NCBI GenBank assembly: GCA_017993025.1
Contig: JAGONL010000003.1
Coordinates: forward strand, 405 to 31,232
DNA length: 30,828 nucleotides
Direction: 5' to 3'
From: Candidatus Saccharimonadota bacterium
GTDB lineage: Bacteria > Patescibacteriota > Saccharimonadia > Saccharimonadales > SZUA-47
Part shown: positions 1 through 6,820 of the stretch, in pieces
Position numbering within the stretch: the stretch's first letter is position 1
How the letters are laid out: each line of letters opens with the position of its first letter
Notes under the pieces: generated by a model
The model's input: the letters and a program-made list of their open reading frames with translations, nothing else
What the model was told of the DNA's origin: nothing
The model's database searches: none
Made by a program: the position numbers and the translations under genes

Positions 1-357
1 CCACCCCAGCTGCAGTGCCAGCAAGCGAACCGACTGCCGTTCCTGCACCAGTAGCTATAGTCAGTGAAGAGCCTGCGGTAGTTGCCACAGACCCAGTAGT
101 AGCACCAGCGCCAGACCCAGTTACACCTTCGCCAACTACCCAAAACCCAGTAGAACAGACAACGAAAACCGAAGAGCAGGCTATTGCTGACCAAATAGAA
201 GGCATAATCGCTCAAAGCGTCACAGCCACAGCCACCCCAGCTGCAGTGCCAGCAAGCGAACCGACTGCCGTTCCTGCACCAGTAGCTATAGTCAGTGAAG
301 AGCCTGCGGTAGTTGCCACAGACCCAGTAGTAGCACCAGCGCCAGACCCAGTTACAC
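1..357 (+). repeat. 231-bp in-frame tandem repeat
   Basis: The sequence at 1-126 recurs at 232-357, apparently identical, giving a 231-bp period (77 codons) and therefore no frameshift. The first copy is cut by the window edge, so more copies may lie upstream. Near-identity at DNA level, including third codon positions, points to recent duplication. Confidence 0.85.
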
Positions 358-620
358 CAACTCCAGCGCCTGTAGCTTCAAATCCTGATGAAACAACAGC
401 AGAATCCACCCCTGACCCAGAAGTAAAATCAGACAGAAAAGTTATAGAGCCTATCGTCGACCCGAACGCGTCTTCAAAACCATCGATTAATGAGCTACTT
501 GCTAAAGAAGAAGCCAACGAGCAGTCAGAATCTGTCATAACTCAAGGCATGGGCACAGTTATGCCTAATCCGCTAGCCGATAACGAAGAAAAAATCGACC
601 CAAACAGCATAGCTCTATAG
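1..620 (+). CDS. Pro/Ala/Val-rich C-terminal region of a truncated protein (possible ScpB tail)
   Basis: The reading frame is open from the window edge to the TAG at 618-620, so the 5' end lies outside and the GTG at 15 is not a real start. The visible part is low complexity, rich in Pro, Ala, Val, Glu and Thr, and contains a 77-residue repeat unit. It ends in a more acidic, non-repetitive stretch of about 80 residues. No catalytic motif, membrane segment or sorting signal is seen, so it is probably a disordered tail. In many bacteria scpA and scpB lie directly upstream of an rluB-type gene, and rluB follows here; an extended ScpB tail is therefore a reasonable guess from position only. The folded domain that would settle this is not in the window. 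Confidence 0.5.
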   Translation, partial: TPAAVPASEPTAVPAPVAIVSEEPAVVATDPVVAPAPDPVTPSPTTQNPVEQTTKTEEQAIADQIEGIIAQSVTATATPAAVPASEPTAVPAPVAIVSEEPAVVATDPVVAPAPDPVTPTPAPVASNPDETTAESTPDPEVKSDRKVIEPIVDPNASSKPSINELLAKEEANEQSESVITQGMGTVMPNPLADNEEKIDPNSIAL

Positions 621-631
621 GGCGAGGGGAT

Positions 632-702
632 AGGGTTTAGGGTAGAGGGTATAGTTAACTGCAGTAGCTACTAGATACTAGCACCCAGCTACTATATACT
701 AA
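632..702 (+). repeat. Dispersed promoter-bearing repeat, copy 1
   Basis: It contains AGGGTTTAGGGT (632-643), CTACTAGATACTAGC (668-682) and AGCTACTATATACTAA (687-702). The last two blocks recur identically before pth at 4989-5023, and the first recurs at 24674-24685. Degenerate relatives occur at 13040-13071 and 24692-24713. The block supplies the promoter of the next gene. Confidence 0.75.
672..700 (+). promoter_or_regulatory. Predicted promoter of rluB, repeat-borne, leaderless
   Basis: TAGATA (672-677), a 17-bp spacer and TATACT (695-700) precede the ATG at 709 by 8 nt. Transcription would begin at or next to the start codon, leaving no room for a ribosome binding site. Confidence 0.65.
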
Positions 703-708
703 TAAGCA

Positions 709-1368
709 ATGAGACTTAACCGCTATATAGCGCAGTATTCTGGGTACTCCAGAAGAAAAGCCGATGAACTAATAGAGCAGAAGCGTGTAGTTGTAAACCG
801 AGAGGTTGCTAATCTAGGCACCCAGGTAGGTGATAACGACTCTGTGATAATTGATGGCAAAAAAGTGGTCCCCATCAAGCGCGAAACAACGGTTGTTTTG
901 CTTAACAAACCAGTTGGATTTGTGTGCAGCCTAGACGGGCAGGGTGCCCCAACAGTCTACGATTTACTACAAAACCGTATGCAGGATCTGAAAATTGCCG
1001 GACGGCTGGACAAAGATTCTAGTGGGCTTGTGGTATTAACAAACGACGGCCAATTACTAAACCAGCTAACACATCCAAGTAATGATAACGAGAAAGTCTA
1101 CCAAGTCACACTATCAAAACCGCTTGAGGACGGTGCGATAGCAAATTTTGCAAAAGGTGTAGATATAGGTGACGAACGCGTAAGCAAGCTTGAAGTTATA
1201 CCTGTAAGAGATTTTACCTACGAAGTCAGAATCCACGAAGGACGCAATCGCCAAATTAGACGTAGCTTTGAAGCACTGGGCTACAACGTAATTGCCTTGC
1301 ACCGCACCCACCTAGGACCATATTCTCTGGACGACCTAGCCCCACAGCAGTTTACGACCGTGGAGTAA
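709..1368 (+). CDS. rluB: RsuA/RluB-family 23S/16S rRNA pseudouridine synthase
   Basis: Predicted to isomerise a specific uridine in rRNA to pseudouridine in the cytoplasm. Residues 1-50 form an S4-type RNA-binding domain starting MRLNRYIAQYSGYSRRKADE. The catalytic domain carries the family signature GRLDKDSSGLVVLTNDG (about residues 100-116), whose Asp is the nucleophile, and the later EGRNRQIRR motif typical of the RsuA/RluB/E/F group. The 219-residue length is normal for RluB/RsuA without a long tail. The start follows the -10 by only 8 nt. The 3' end overlaps the convergent gene at 1352-1840 by 17 nt. Family membership is secure; whether the target is 23S (RluB) or 16S (RsuA) cannot be read from the sequence. 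Confidence 0.92.
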   Translation: MRLNRYIAQYSGYSRRKADELIEQKRVVVNREVANLGTQVGDNDSVIIDGKKVVPIKRETTVVLLNKPVGFVCSLDGQGAPTVYDLLQNRMQDLKIAGRLDKDSSGLVVLTNDGQLLNQLTHPSNDNEKVYQVTLSKPLEDGAIANFAKGVDIGDERVSKLEVIPVRDFTYEVRIHEGRNRQIRRSFEALGYNVIALHRTHLGPYSLDDLAPQQFTTVE

Positions 1369-1840
1369 TGCGCTTTTTTATCCTATTACGATATAGTCTA
1401 ATTGGGTCTATTGGTGGTTCCGCTCCTGCCACCTGGTTTGCAAAGTCTACAAGAAAATGAGGTGAACCAGCAGAAAACTTCTCATAGCTATTTCCTGAAC
1501 GTGCACTCAGCCAATTCCTAACATGCCGTGCTCTGTCTGCAACATAAATTCTACGATATAAAAATGTTTTTGGGTCATCTGGATCGACTAGAATACTGCC
1601 GTCAGTTAGAGGTTCTGCTCCTCTTGCAAGAAACTCCCAAGTAGACGTAGCTGAACGAACACTGTGCTTGCTTAAATCAGAAAATCGACGCGCGGCACCG
1701 TAATCTACATATTCTCCACTTTCCAATGCTAAATGAATCAAGCCTTTTGATGCTGCTAAAATCGCTGGGATATCGCTGATTTGAGCAGTAACAACATCGC
1801 CACTACTAGGTAACTCAAAAGAAAACTCGTCTAGGCCCAT
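1352..1840 (-). CDS. Hypothetical protein, 162 aa
   Basis: I do not recognise this family. It is a soluble-looking protein with no signal peptide or membrane segment. The N-terminal half is mixed and acidic; the C-terminus is basic (RLYRNRIKKR). Coding is supported by its own leaderless promoter (TATAAT at 1854-1849, 8 nt before the ATG), shared divergently with der, and by typical codon usage. It converges on rluB and overlaps it by 17 nt. A nucleic-acid role could be imagined from the basic tail, but nothing in the sequence demonstrates it. Confidence 0.7.
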   Translation of the reverse strand: MGLDEFSFELPSSGDVVTAQISDIPAILAASKGLIHLALESGEYVDYGAARRFSDLSKHSVRSATSTWEFLARGAEPLTDGSILVDPDDPKTFLYRRIYVADRARHVRNWLSARSGNSYEKFSAGSPHFLVDFANQVAGAEPPIDPIRLYRNRIKKRITPRS

Positions 1841-1848
1841 ATCATCTA

Positions 1849-1900
1849 ATTATACCATACTTTGTCAATACTTGCAATATTCCGTATCTGTTGGTATACT
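1849..1900. promoter_or_regulatory. Symmetric divergent promoter with one shared palindromic -35
   Basis: The palindromic hexamer TTGCAA (1872-1877) reads the same on both strands. Going right, 17 bp then TATACT (1895-1900), then 8 nt to the der ATG at 1909. Going left, 17 bp (1871-1855) then TATAAT (1854-1849), then 8 nt to the ATG ending at 1840. Both directions thus have the same geometry and would give leaderless mRNAs. One RNA polymerase at the shared -35 should exclude the other. Confidence 0.75.
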
Positions 1901-1908
1901 TAAACTCA

Positions 1909-3444
1909 ATGAATAAATCAAAAGTACCCATAGTAGCAATAGTCGGCCGTGCAAACGTCGGTAAAAGTAGCTTATTTAATGCGCTACTTGGTAGACGTGA
2001 GGCTATTGTTGCTGACGAGCCGGGGACTACTAGGGATTCTATTACTGCTAAGGCAGAACTTGAGAGTGGCAAGCAGTTTTGGCTTGTGGACACCGCGGGT
2101 CTTAAAGACGCTGCCGATTCTTTTGAGCTAACAATTCAGGATCAGATTATTGAGGCCGCTAACAGTGCTGATGTAATACTTGTGGCAGTAGACGGCTCTT
2201 CGATTTTAACCGAAGAAGACCGTCGTGTAGCTAAACTTGCTTTCAAAAGTGGTAAAAAGCTAATATTGCTTGTTAACAAAGCCGACAAAGCCAAAGATGA
2301 ACAGATAGATAACTTTGAAAAGCTTGGAATACGACCACTTATAGCTACATCTGCGACTCAAAAATTAGGTTTTGAAGAACTGGAAGATGCTCTAGAAGAA
2401 GCACTACCAGACGCAGTTATAGCAGAGGCCAGCGACAGAATCAGAGTAGCACTGCTAGGCCGTCCAAACGTCGGCAAATCTAGCCTATATAACGCACTTG
2501 CTAAAAAACAGCAGGCAATTGTTGCTGACAGGGCAGGTACCACCCGAGACGTAAACCGAACTTTAGTCAAATACATGAACCGTGAGATAGAAATCCTGGA
2601 TACAGCAGGCATACGTAGAAGTGGGCGGATAGAGCGCGGAGTAGAGCATTTTAGTGTTCTTCGGTCACTGCATGCTATCGAGCAAGCTGATGTTTGTTTG
2701 CTACTAATTGACGCTAACGAACTAAGCGTAGCCCTTGACCAAAAAATAGCTGGCCTTATCAAGGAAGCGGGCAAGGGGTTGGTCCTAGTTGTTAGCAAAT
2801 GGGATATGCTCAAGGAAGCGCCCGTTGTCTTAACAGACGAGGAAATGGAATTCAACAAGCGCCAAGCTAAGCGTGACGCTAAAAAAGGCATAAAATCCAC
2901 AACCGCACCAGACAAAACAGTAGTTGAAGAAGATACGAAAGAAAAAGGGACAAAGAAGAAAATTCTTGATTTGCAAAGTCAAGTATCCAGAAGCCTGCAA
3001 TATGATTACAACTTTACCCCGTGGGCACCGCTAATATTTACAAGTAGCGAAACCGGTAGAAATGTTACCAAGATTTTTGATATTGTTCTAGAAATTATGG
3101 AACGTCGGGCCCAAAAAATCGGTACCAGAGAACTGAATTCATGGCTTAAAAAAGTCACTAACCACCACCCGCCAGCAGGTCTTAAAAACCGTATGCCAAA
3201 ACTACGATATATGGTGCAGGAAGAAGATAATCCAATCCCTGCATTTAAAGTTTTTGGCTCTCAAACCAAGTTTCTACACTGGAGTTATAAGCGTCATATG
3301 GATAAGATGTTGCGCGAGTCTTGGAATTATGAAGGCACACCTATTCAGCTATGGTTTATCGACCGTGACGAAGAAAAAGAAAAAAAGTTTAAGAATAACG
3401 GCAACCGCGACAGAACGATGCGCCGAAACAAATCCGAAAATTAG
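1909..3444 (+). CDS. der: Ribosome-assembly GTPase Der (EngA)
   Basis: Double-Era GTPase needed for 50S subunit maturation. Two G domains are visible: the first with GRANVGKSS and NKAD, the second with GRPNVGKSS, DTAG and SKWD. A C-terminal KH-like domain follows (RELNSWLKK to the IQLWFIDRDEE region). At about 511 residues it is longer than typical Der (430-490). The excess is a Lys/Glu-rich insertion of roughly 45 residues after the second G4 motif (SKWD), before the LIFTSSETG segment. I start it at ATG 1909 rather than the upstream in-frame TTG at 1891, because that TTG lies inside the promoter just before the -10. The tail is strongly basic. Assignment is secure. Confidence 0.96.
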   Translation: MNKSKVPIVAIVGRANVGKSSLFNALLGRREAIVADEPGTTRDSITAKAELESGKQFWLVDTAGLKDAADSFELTIQDQIIEAANSADVILVAVDGSSILTEEDRRVAKLAFKSGKKLILLVNKADKAKDEQIDNFEKLGIRPLIATSATQKLGFEELEDALEEALPDAVIAEASDRIRVALLGRPNVGKSSLYNALAKKQQAIVADRAGTTRDVNRTLVKYMNREIEILDTAGIRRSGRIERGVEHFSVLRSLHAIEQADVCLLLIDANELSVALDQKIAGLIKEAGKGLVLVVSKWDMLKEAPVVLTDEEMEFNKRQAKRDAKKGIKSTTAPDKTVVEEDTKEKGTKKKILDLQSQVSRSLQYDYNFTPWAPLIFTSSETGRNVTKIFDIVLEIMERRAQKIGTRELNSWLKKVTNHHPPAGLKNRMPKLRYMVQEEDNPIPAFKVFGSQTKFLHWSYKRHMDKMLRESWNYEGTPIQLWFIDRDEEKEKKFKNNGNRDRTMRRNKSEN

Positions 3445-3459
3445 GTTTTTATTAAATTC

Positions 3460-3697
3460 TAGCTACATTGTGGCTGTTTCGGCGCCACACCCCCGACTAT
3501 CTTTTTCCTGCAGGTAAAAAAGATAGCAAAAACCCCGCACCCGACTGAAGAAACATGACTTAAATCAAACCCTTGGCATACTCGCGCGACAAGAACGCAA
3601 GCGTCCAGTAAACATTATTAAATGTTATTTGTTTCTGGATTTGCTTGTCGCTTGACTCGAGCATGCCTGATTGATTTCATCAGTTTTTCAGAGGGTG
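3460..3697 (-). ncRNA. Structured intergenic element, ~240-nt family, copy 1
   Basis: It fills the gap between the convergent stops of der and the 3703-4929 gene. Read on the - strand it has a nested multi-stem core: outer arms GGCATaCTCG (3575-3584) with CGAGcATGCC (3658-3667), inner arms GCGACAAG (3586-3593) with CTTGTCGC (3644-3651), then CCAG/CTGG and AACAT/ATGTT. A G-rich stretch, a TATCTTTTT hairpin (about 3494-3527) and a GTGGC/GCCAC hairpin follow. Two further copies lie at 28138-28380 and 28396-28645 with the same order of parts but different stem sequences. A role as RNA, terminator or mobile element is not established, and the transcribed strand is a guess. Confidence 0.55.
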
Positions 3698-3702
3698 GTT
3701 AG

Positions 3703-4929
3703 CTACAGGGCTTTTATTTTTAATACTTTTCCGTCGCTTGCAACAACAGCTCTCTTAGATGACATCAATCTTTCCCATATTTCAGCCTCTTCATCGCCAG
3801 GATTAATGTGCGGTAACTGACTCCAAATAAAGTTATCTGGTCTTTCCTGAGACAAGCCTCTTGCAACAATTTTACTGTGACTGTGATTTTGATTTCTAGC
3901 ACGACGGGCTTCTTTATTTAAACCCCTATAACCTCGGCTAACGACCACTAATGCGCCAGACAGCATTACTGATAGTGTTGCGGGTGAGACTTCGCCAAGC
4001 TCTGACTCGTCATTAATTAAGACAATAGAACCGTTTGGCGCAAGGTCTAAATGATTTATATCAAATATATGAATATTGCCTTCAATAATTCCAGCTCCGA
4101 TTACTTCTGCGGGGTCATTATCGTCAAAGTATAGATCGAATGGTACTTTAGATATGTCTATCCTATCAACTGGTTTTATCTCTTTTAAATCTGCTTCTGC
4201 TATTAGAGGAACTATTTCAGCTCTGCCTTCATTATCCACAAAAGCAGAAAACGATAGCCCGGGGATAGATAGTGTATCCTTAAACGACATATAAGAAAGC
4301 GCAAGGAAGGGAAGTGATCGTGCAATCATTAGCCCCTCAATACCTTGACTAAAAAATACCGTATCAGTTTGTGCCAAAAATCTAACTTGCTCATCGTGAA
4401 ATTGACGAACATACAAGCCTAGCATATCTAATCCTGAAACAGTATCAACACCTCTTACTTCCTCAGAGTTCAAGTCATAATCAAAAACTACAGGCTTATC
4501 TGAAAATTCATACTTAACTGCGTGTTTTATAGAAACATCATATCCTGCGATATTGTTGGGTCCCACGTGCACGTTTGGTGCACCTTGTCTTTTAGTAGAG
4601 GGCCAAATAAGAAAAAAGTCTTCGAAAGATTCTGGAGTAAGTGGGGGGTCTTCATTTAGGTAGCCATTGCCAGAAACGTTTAAAAATATGTATTCTAGGT
4701 CGTTGGTCAAACCCGCAATCGTGTCGGGTACATTATGGACAATTATCTCTTGATTATTGTGTGCTCTGGACCAATTTTGAGCAACCTTAAAAATCCATTC
4801 ATCAACAACATCCTGACTATGTAAATCTGTTGCAGGAATAAGTTCGGGCACATAGAGTCTTTGCGGGTCATTTAGTGGATGGGCGCGTAAAACATCAAAG
4901 CAATCCCTTTGTCTCTCGATATCAATCAT
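3703..4929 (-). CDS. Hypothetical protein, 408 aa
   Basis: I cannot assign a family. The protein is acidic and soluble-looking, with no signal peptide or transmembrane helix. Its middle holds alternating hydrophobic strands (for example IVPLIAEADL and GSIVLINDESELGEV), compatible with an alpha/beta fold. The C-terminal third has a basic patch (RGYRGLNKEARRARNQNHSH). A weak promoter (TTGCAT, 18 bp, TATATA) ends 6 nt before the ATG. It is a monocistronic gene between der and pth and converges on a structured element. It is probably lineage-specific. Confidence 0.75.
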   Translation of the reverse strand: MIDIERQRDCFDVLRAHPLNDPQRLYVPELIPATDLHSQDVVDEWIFKVAQNWSRAHNNQEIIVHNVPDTIAGLTNDLEYIFLNVSGNGYLNEDPPLTPESFEDFFLIWPSTKRQGAPNVHVGPNNIAGYDVSIKHAVKYEFSDKPVVFDYDLNSEEVRGVDTVSGLDMLGLYVRQFHDEQVRFLAQTDTVFFSQGIEGLMIARSLPFLALSYMSFKDTLSIPGLSFSAFVDNEGRAEIVPLIAEADLKEIKPVDRIDISKVPFDLYFDDNDPAEVIGAGIIEGNIHIFDINHLDLAPNGSIVLINDESELGEVSPATLSVMLSGALVVVSRGYRGLNKEARRARNQNHSHSKIVARGLSQERPDNFIWSQLPHINPGDEEAEIWERLMSSKRAVVASDGKVLKIKAL

Positions 4930-4935
4930 TTAGAA

Positions 4936-4965
4936 TATATAAACTCATAATAGCAATTAATGCAA
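4936..4965 (-). promoter_or_regulatory. Predicted leaderless promoter of the 408-aa gene
   Basis: TTGCAT (4965-4960), 18 bp, TATATA (4941-4936), then 6 nt to the ATG ending at 4929. The -10 is AT-rich and degenerate, so the exact register is uncertain. Confidence 0.45.
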
Positions 4966-4988
4966 ATACATTAATTTCTTTGCTATGT

Positions 4989-5023
4989 CTACTAGATACT
5001 AGCGTCTAGCTACTATATACTAA
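4989..5023 (+). repeat. Dispersed promoter-bearing repeat, copy 2
   Basis: It shares identical 15-nt and 16-nt blocks with copy 1 (668-702), differing in the 4 nt between them. It includes TAGATA (4993-4998), a 17-bp spacer and TATACT (5016-5021), placed 6 nt before the pth ATG at 5028. It therefore carries the predicted leaderless promoter of pth. Confidence 0.7.
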
Positions 5024-5027
5024 CTTC

Positions 5028-5672
5028 ATGGGTTTATTTGACAGAAAACGGACTAATTATCATGAATCACAGCCTCTCTACACAATTGGCAACAGCCAGA
5101 CGCTGTTAGTTGTTGGTTTGGGTAATATGGGCGCTGAGCACGCTAAAAACCGTCACAACGCTGGATTTATGGCGCTGGATAGGTACAAACAGTCGCACGA
5201 TTTCTCAGACTGGATAGAAAAGCGTGATTTGAAGTGTTATATAGCCACAGGTAACATCGGTAGCACTAGGGTTTTGCTAGTAAAACCCACTACGATGATG
5301 AACTTGAGCGGGGAAGCAGTACAAGCAGTTCAGAAGTTCTATAAAATCACAGATATGGAAACGCTTGTGGTCTATGACGAACTCGATGTAGATTTTGGAA
5401 CAATTCGTAGCCGTACCGGTGGGGGTAGCGCAGGGCACAACGGTATTAAATCACTGCTACTGCACGCAGGCACTCCGCCAGCTGGCGGATTTGGACGTAT
5501 ACGCATAGGAATTGGTCCAAAAGAGCCAAAACAGATTGATAGTGCCGACTTTGTACTACAGAATTTTAGCGACGCACAACACGAAAAACTACCAAAAATC
5601 CTAAAAGAAGTCTGCGCATTAATTGACGAGCGCACCGCCGGCCCACTTCAAGACGCAACAATTTCAATTTAA
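5028..5672 (+). CDS. pth: Peptidyl-tRNA hydrolase
   Basis: Cleaves the ester bond of peptidyl-tRNA released from stalled ribosomes and recycles tRNA. Family blocks are clear: VVGLGNMGAEHAKNRHNAGF with the catalytic His of RHN, KPTTMMNLSGEAV, YDELDVDFGTIR, and GGGSAGHNGIKSLL followed by RIRIGIGPK. Met replaces the usual Pro of GLGNPG. About 27 residues precede the first family strand, making an unusual N-terminal extension (MGLFDRKRTNYHES). The leaderless promoter supports the ATG at 5028. At 214 residues it is slightly longer than most Pth. Its stop overlaps that of the convergent sua5 gene by 4 nt. Confidence 0.95.
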   Translation: MGLFDRKRTNYHESQPLYTIGNSQTLLVVGLGNMGAEHAKNRHNAGFMALDRYKQSHDFSDWIEKRDLKCYIATGNIGSTRVLLVKPTTMMNLSGEAVQAVQKFYKITDMETLVVYDELDVDFGTIRSRTGGGSAGHNGIKSLLLHAGTPPAGGFGRIRIGIGPKEPKQIDSADFVLQNFSDAQHEKLPKILKEVCALIDERTAGPLQDATISI

Positions 5673-6226
5673 TCTCTTATTGTCTCTGTTTCACCACTAG
5701 GTAGAATACGCACTATTTTTGACGGCTTACCGTTAGTAATTTTGCCACCATCAATGTAGAGCTCTACTTTATCGTCAAAGATATTTCTAGCTTGCTCAGC
5801 ACTAGTTACTGTCGGCTCACCGGGCAGGTTAGCGCTAGTAGTAGCTAGCGGTCCGGCCTGTATAAGTAGTGCACGAAGCCATTCTATGTCTGGGATTCGA
5901 ACAGCAAGGGATTCTTTGCCCATGTGCAAATAATCTAGATTATCGCTAGCTCTTAAAATAACACTGACAGTGCCCGGCCAAAACTGGCTGGCAGTATTAA
6001 TTTCTGTCTCGTTAAATCCTATGTCGACTAGCTGTTCAACAGAACCGGCAATAATAGTACCAGGCTTCCCAGAGCGCTGTTTTATTTCATACATTCGTTT
6101 AACCGCCGCTGGGTTACTTGCTGAACAAACTAACCCATAAACCGTATCCGTTGGCATAACAACCACCCCCCCATTTAATAGGATGTTTACAGTCTGTTCT
6201 ACTTGAGCGTCGGTGTATTTCATCAT
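5669..6226 (-). CDS. tsaC: L-threonylcarbamoyladenylate synthase (Sua5/YrdC/YwlC family)
   Basis: Makes threonylcarbamoyl-AMP from Thr, bicarbonate and ATP, the first step of t6A37 tRNA modification. Diagnostic blocks are VVVMPTDTVYGLVCSA near residue 20, the KQRSGKPGT loop, and the LATTSANLPGEPT nucleotide-binding segment. At 185 residues this is the short YrdC/TsaC form without the C-terminal Sua5 domain. Its ATG directly abuts the stop of the upstream kinase (6226/6227), so the two are probably co-transcribed. It converges with pth. Confidence 0.93.
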   Translation of the reverse strand: MMKYTDAQVEQTVNILLNGGVVVMPTDTVYGLVCSASNPAAVKRMYEIKQRSGKPGTIIAGSVEQLVDIGFNETEINTASQFWPGTVSVILRASDNLDYLHMGKESLAVRIPDIEWLRALLIQAGPLATTSANLPGEPTVTSAEQARNIFDDKVELYIDGGKITNGKPSKIVRILPSGETETIRD

Positions 6227-6784
6227 TTATATACTTTTAATATAATTTAAAATGTTTGTATACTCGACATTGTTAAAATCCGTAGTATCAACCTCTATAA
6301 AATTTCCAGATATTTTAAAGGGCTTATACGGAGTAATACCTATAATTCCGGCAACTGACTCCAGAAAAACAATAGGATAAAATATCCTATCTCTATGACC
6401 TCTATGACGCTCACCGCTTTCATTTCTTCGTACAAACCTCTTAAATGAAGCTAGCCCTTTAGCACGACAATAGACTTCAATCACAACTGTATCTTTATTG
6501 ATAGCTTTTATAATTTGTCTTTTTTGAGGTTTCATAAAATTTCCTTCTATAATAAGCGCTGTGTTCTTGCTGACAGCGTTCTTGACGGCTGAGTAGGTCA
6601 AATCCCAGCTTTTAGATTCCAAGTTTTTCATCTGAAGTGCTGTAGGTCGGTTATCTAGTTTATCAAACTCTTTCTCTTTAAATCCATCTTTTGAATACAG
6701 TTCATATTTAAGATCTTGAGCCAATCTCCGAGCCAGTGCTGTTTTTCCGGTAGCCCCTCCACCTCTTACTATAATAAGTCTCAT
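6227..6784 (-). CDS. P-loop kinase-like NTPase (AAA_33/zeta-like)
   Basis: A small ATP-binding protein that begins directly with strand 1 and a Walker A motif (RLIIVRGGGATGKTALA). The later segment CRAKGLASFKRFVRRNESGE followed by RHRGHRD resembles the lid and sugar/phosphate-binding arginines of AAA_33-type small-molecule kinases. The substrate cannot be deduced. No toxin-antitoxin partner is adjacent, which argues against a zeta toxin. A TATAAT ends 7 nt before the ATG, giving a leaderless mRNA that continues into tsaC. The long structured-RNA region lies just upstream on the same strand, so read-through from its promoter is possible. Confidence 0.75.
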   Translation of the reverse strand: MRLIIVRGGGATGKTALARRLAQDLKYELYSKDGFKEKEFDKLDNRPTALQMKNLESKSWDLTYSAVKNAVSKNTALIIEGNFMKPQKRQIIKAINKDTVVIEVYCRAKGLASFKRFVRRNESGERHRGHRDRIFYPIVFLESVAGIIGITPYKPFKISGNFIEVDTTDFNNVEYTNILNYIKSI

Positions 6785-6791
6785 TGTTTAG

Positions 6792-6820
6792 ATTATAACT
6801 CAAGAGCTCTAGAGGGTGAA
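6792..6820 (-). promoter_or_regulatory. Predicted leaderless promoter of the kinase-tsaC pair
   Basis: TTCACC (6820-6815), 17 bp, perfect TATAAT (6797-6792), then 7 nt to the ATG ending at 6784. The -35 coincides with the conserved edge of the last RNA cassette, so the promoter may have been built on the end of the upstream RNA. Confidence 0.65.

Noticed and set aside
632..643. Telomere-like AGGGTTTAGGGT
   Set aside because: Only two copies, each single and next to the dispersed CTAGATACTAG repeat; there is no tandem array or chromosome end.
1891..1908. TTG start for der at 1891
   Set aside because: The 18 nt overlap the promoter -10, and the ATG at 1909 lies exactly at leaderless distance and starts the conserved G domain.
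3667..3690. Hammerhead ribozyme from CTGATGA in the 240-nt element
   Set aside because: The motif changes to CCGATGA or CTGATTC in the other copies, and the conserved GAAA plus three-stem layout is missing.
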